A stretch of DNA of 7,238 bases from JBLIOB01 sp047639575 (lineage in GTDB: Bacteria > Bacteroidota > Bacteroidia > Flavobacteriales_D > Parvicellaceae): contig JBLIOB010000220.1 in assembly GCA_047639575.1 (NCBI GenBank), forward strand, positions 1-7,238, read 5' to 3'. Position 1 is the first letter of the stretch; each line of letters opens with the position of its first letter. The position numbers and the translations under genes were made by a program. Below the pieces are notes generated by a model. The model saw nothing but the letters and a program-made list of their open reading frames with translations, had not been told where the DNA came from and ran no database searches. Of this stretch, positions 6,724 to 7,238 are shown piece after piece.

Positions 6724-6822
6724 CTATCCGAAGAACAAAATACTAAAAACACCAATTAATAAAAGGCTAACTGCTATGTACCCAATAATTCCTGTAGTGT
6801 CATCAAAATTATTATCCGCCAT
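6724..6822 (-). CDS. 32-residue single-helix membrane peptide, unknown function
   Basis: A 33-codon frame (including TAG stop) encodes a peptide that begins MADNNFDDTTG and continues as one hydrophobic segment from about residue 12 to 31, ending ILFFG. The N-terminal tail is acidic (four Asp) and there is no positive charge or cleavage site, so it would be a membrane-spanning miniprotein. Support for its being real: a purine-rich AAGAGAA directly before the ATG, a well-spaced TAACTTTG promoter about 17 bases upstream, and a 20-base gap to the GH3 start on the same strand. It fills what would otherwise be an unexplained 120-base leader of the GH3 gene. No homologue comes to mind. It could also be a non-coding leader whose open frame is chance, but the composition is strongly membrane-like. 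Confidence 0.65.
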   Translation of the reverse strand: MADNNFDDTTGIIGYIAVSLLLIGVFSILFFG

Positions 6823-6838
6823 TTCTCTTAATTTTACA

Positions 6839-6872
6839 CAAAGTTAAGAATAGATTGAACTCAACCAACAAA
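6839..6872 (-). promoter_or_regulatory. Promoter for the minus-strand operon
   Basis: On the minus strand TAACTTTG (6839-6846) matches TAnnTTTG exactly. Upstream, a TTG at 6866-6868 gives a 19-base spacer, and an overlapping TTTG at 6869-6872 gives 22 bases. Transcription would start about 6830-6834, leaving a leader of roughly 10 bases before the ATG at 6822. It would drive the membrane peptide, the GH3 protein and probably the genes beyond. It lies in the 57-base divergent gap (6823-6879) and comes within 7 bases of the kelch gene start, so the two units probably interfere or are co-regulated. Confidence 0.5.
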
Positions 6873-6879
6873 TTAAAGC

Positions 6880-7238
6880 ATGAAATTTAAGATTCTACTA
6901 TTCGTATTCTTGTTCACATTTGCAAATGCCGCCATTGCCCAAAATCCGTTTACATGGACGCAGCTTCCTAATATGCCCGGTAAGACTGCGAATAATTCTG
7001 TGTCGGAAGGTGACGTGTCAGGAGTTAGGCACATATATTCTTTCGGAGGAATTGATACTACTAAATTATATACAGGTATCCATCAGAATGCTTTTCGATA
7101 TAATACAGTAATTCAAATTTGGGATTCAATCCCGTCTTTGCCGGATACCTTGGGCAAAATTGCTTCAGGGGCATCAACCGTGAATAATATCATTTACATT
7201 TTTGGGGGTTATCATGTCTTGGCAGGCGGTTCAGAGGT
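6880..7238 (+). CDS. Secreted kelch-repeat protein, N-terminal part (runs off window)
   Basis: An ATG at 6880 opens a frame with no stop through the window end (119 full codons). Residues 1-20 are a Sec signal peptide (MKFKILLFVFLF, then FANAAIA before QNPF). The mature part carries kelch beta-propeller repeats: WTQLPNMPG at 26-34, HIYSFGGID at 51-59, a YNTVIQIWDSIPSLPD blade edge at 74-89, and IIYIFGG at 104-110. The spacing of about 50 residues between the two FGG motifs is that of kelch blades. Bacterial secreted kelch proteins of this kind are often large and may end in a sorting domain for type IX secretion, but the C-terminus is outside the window. A weak plus-strand TAATTTTA (6829-6836) is the only promoter-like element seen for it. 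Confidence 0.8.
   Translation, partial: MKFKILLFVFLFTFANAAIAQNPFTWTQLPNMPGKTANNSVSEGDVSGVRHIYSFGGIDTTKLYTGIHQNAFRYNTVIQIWDSIPSLPDTLGKIASGASTVNNIIYIFGGYHVLAGGSE

Noticed and set aside
6920..7111. Plus-strand 63-codon open frame
   Set aside because: It lies out of frame inside the kelch-repeat gene starting at 6880, which has a signal peptide and kelch motifs. The 63-codon product has no recognisable features.
1..7238. Defence system, mobile element or CRISPR array
   Set aside because: I saw no transposase, integrase, nuclease or toxin motifs, no regularly spaced repeats and no tRNA or attachment-site structure. The genes read as ordinary chromosomal ones.

Overview
The window looks like a chromosomal segment from a member of the phylum Bacteroidota, probably a flavobacterium-like marine or freshwater lineage. 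The signs are an AT-rich genome with short A/T-rich leaders, weak Shine-Dalgarno sequences, promoter-like elements of the Bacteroidota type (TTG or TTTG, about 19-22 bases, then TAnnTTTG), and the gene families present: a K+-dependent membrane pyrophosphatase, a YceI protein, a ~204-residue deoxynucleoside kinase and a bacterial GH3-family protein. Genus and species cannot be told from the window.

Left part (1-3389, plus strand). A well-formed promoter (38-69) precedes hppA (96-2576), an ion-pumping membrane pyrophosphatase. Its active site is intact. It lacks the ion-gate glutamate at both usual helix-6 positions, has a glutamate in helix 5 instead, and carries a cysteine-rich C-terminal tail built of two 16-residue repeats. 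A strong intrinsic terminator (2595-2633) closes the gene. A membrane-anchored YceI-domain protein (2694-3389) follows, probably as its own transcription unit.

Right part (3405-6822, minus strand). Five genes point the same way and probably form one operon, with possible internal promoters. In transcription order they are: a 32-residue single-helix membrane peptide (6724-6822), a GH3/JAR1-like acyl-adenylating enzyme (5162-6703), a secreted protein with propeller-like beta repeats that overlaps the GH3 gene by 59 bases (4390-5220), a deoxynucleoside kinase (3668-4282, start corrected from a longer open frame), and a 64-residue lipoprotein (3405-3599). The lipoprotein gene converges on the YceI gene with only 15 bases between them. 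A TAACTTTG promoter (6839-6872) sits just ahead of the 32-residue peptide.

Right edge (6880-7238, plus strand). A divergently transcribed secreted kelch-repeat protein begins here and runs off the window. The 57-base divergent gap carries the minus-strand promoter and the leaders of both units.

Most of the window is core-genome-like. There are no transposases, integrases, tRNAs, rRNAs or CRISPR arrays. The less ordinary items are the HppA gate and Cys tail, and the membrane peptide-GH3-secreted protein cluster, whose substrate and role are unknown.
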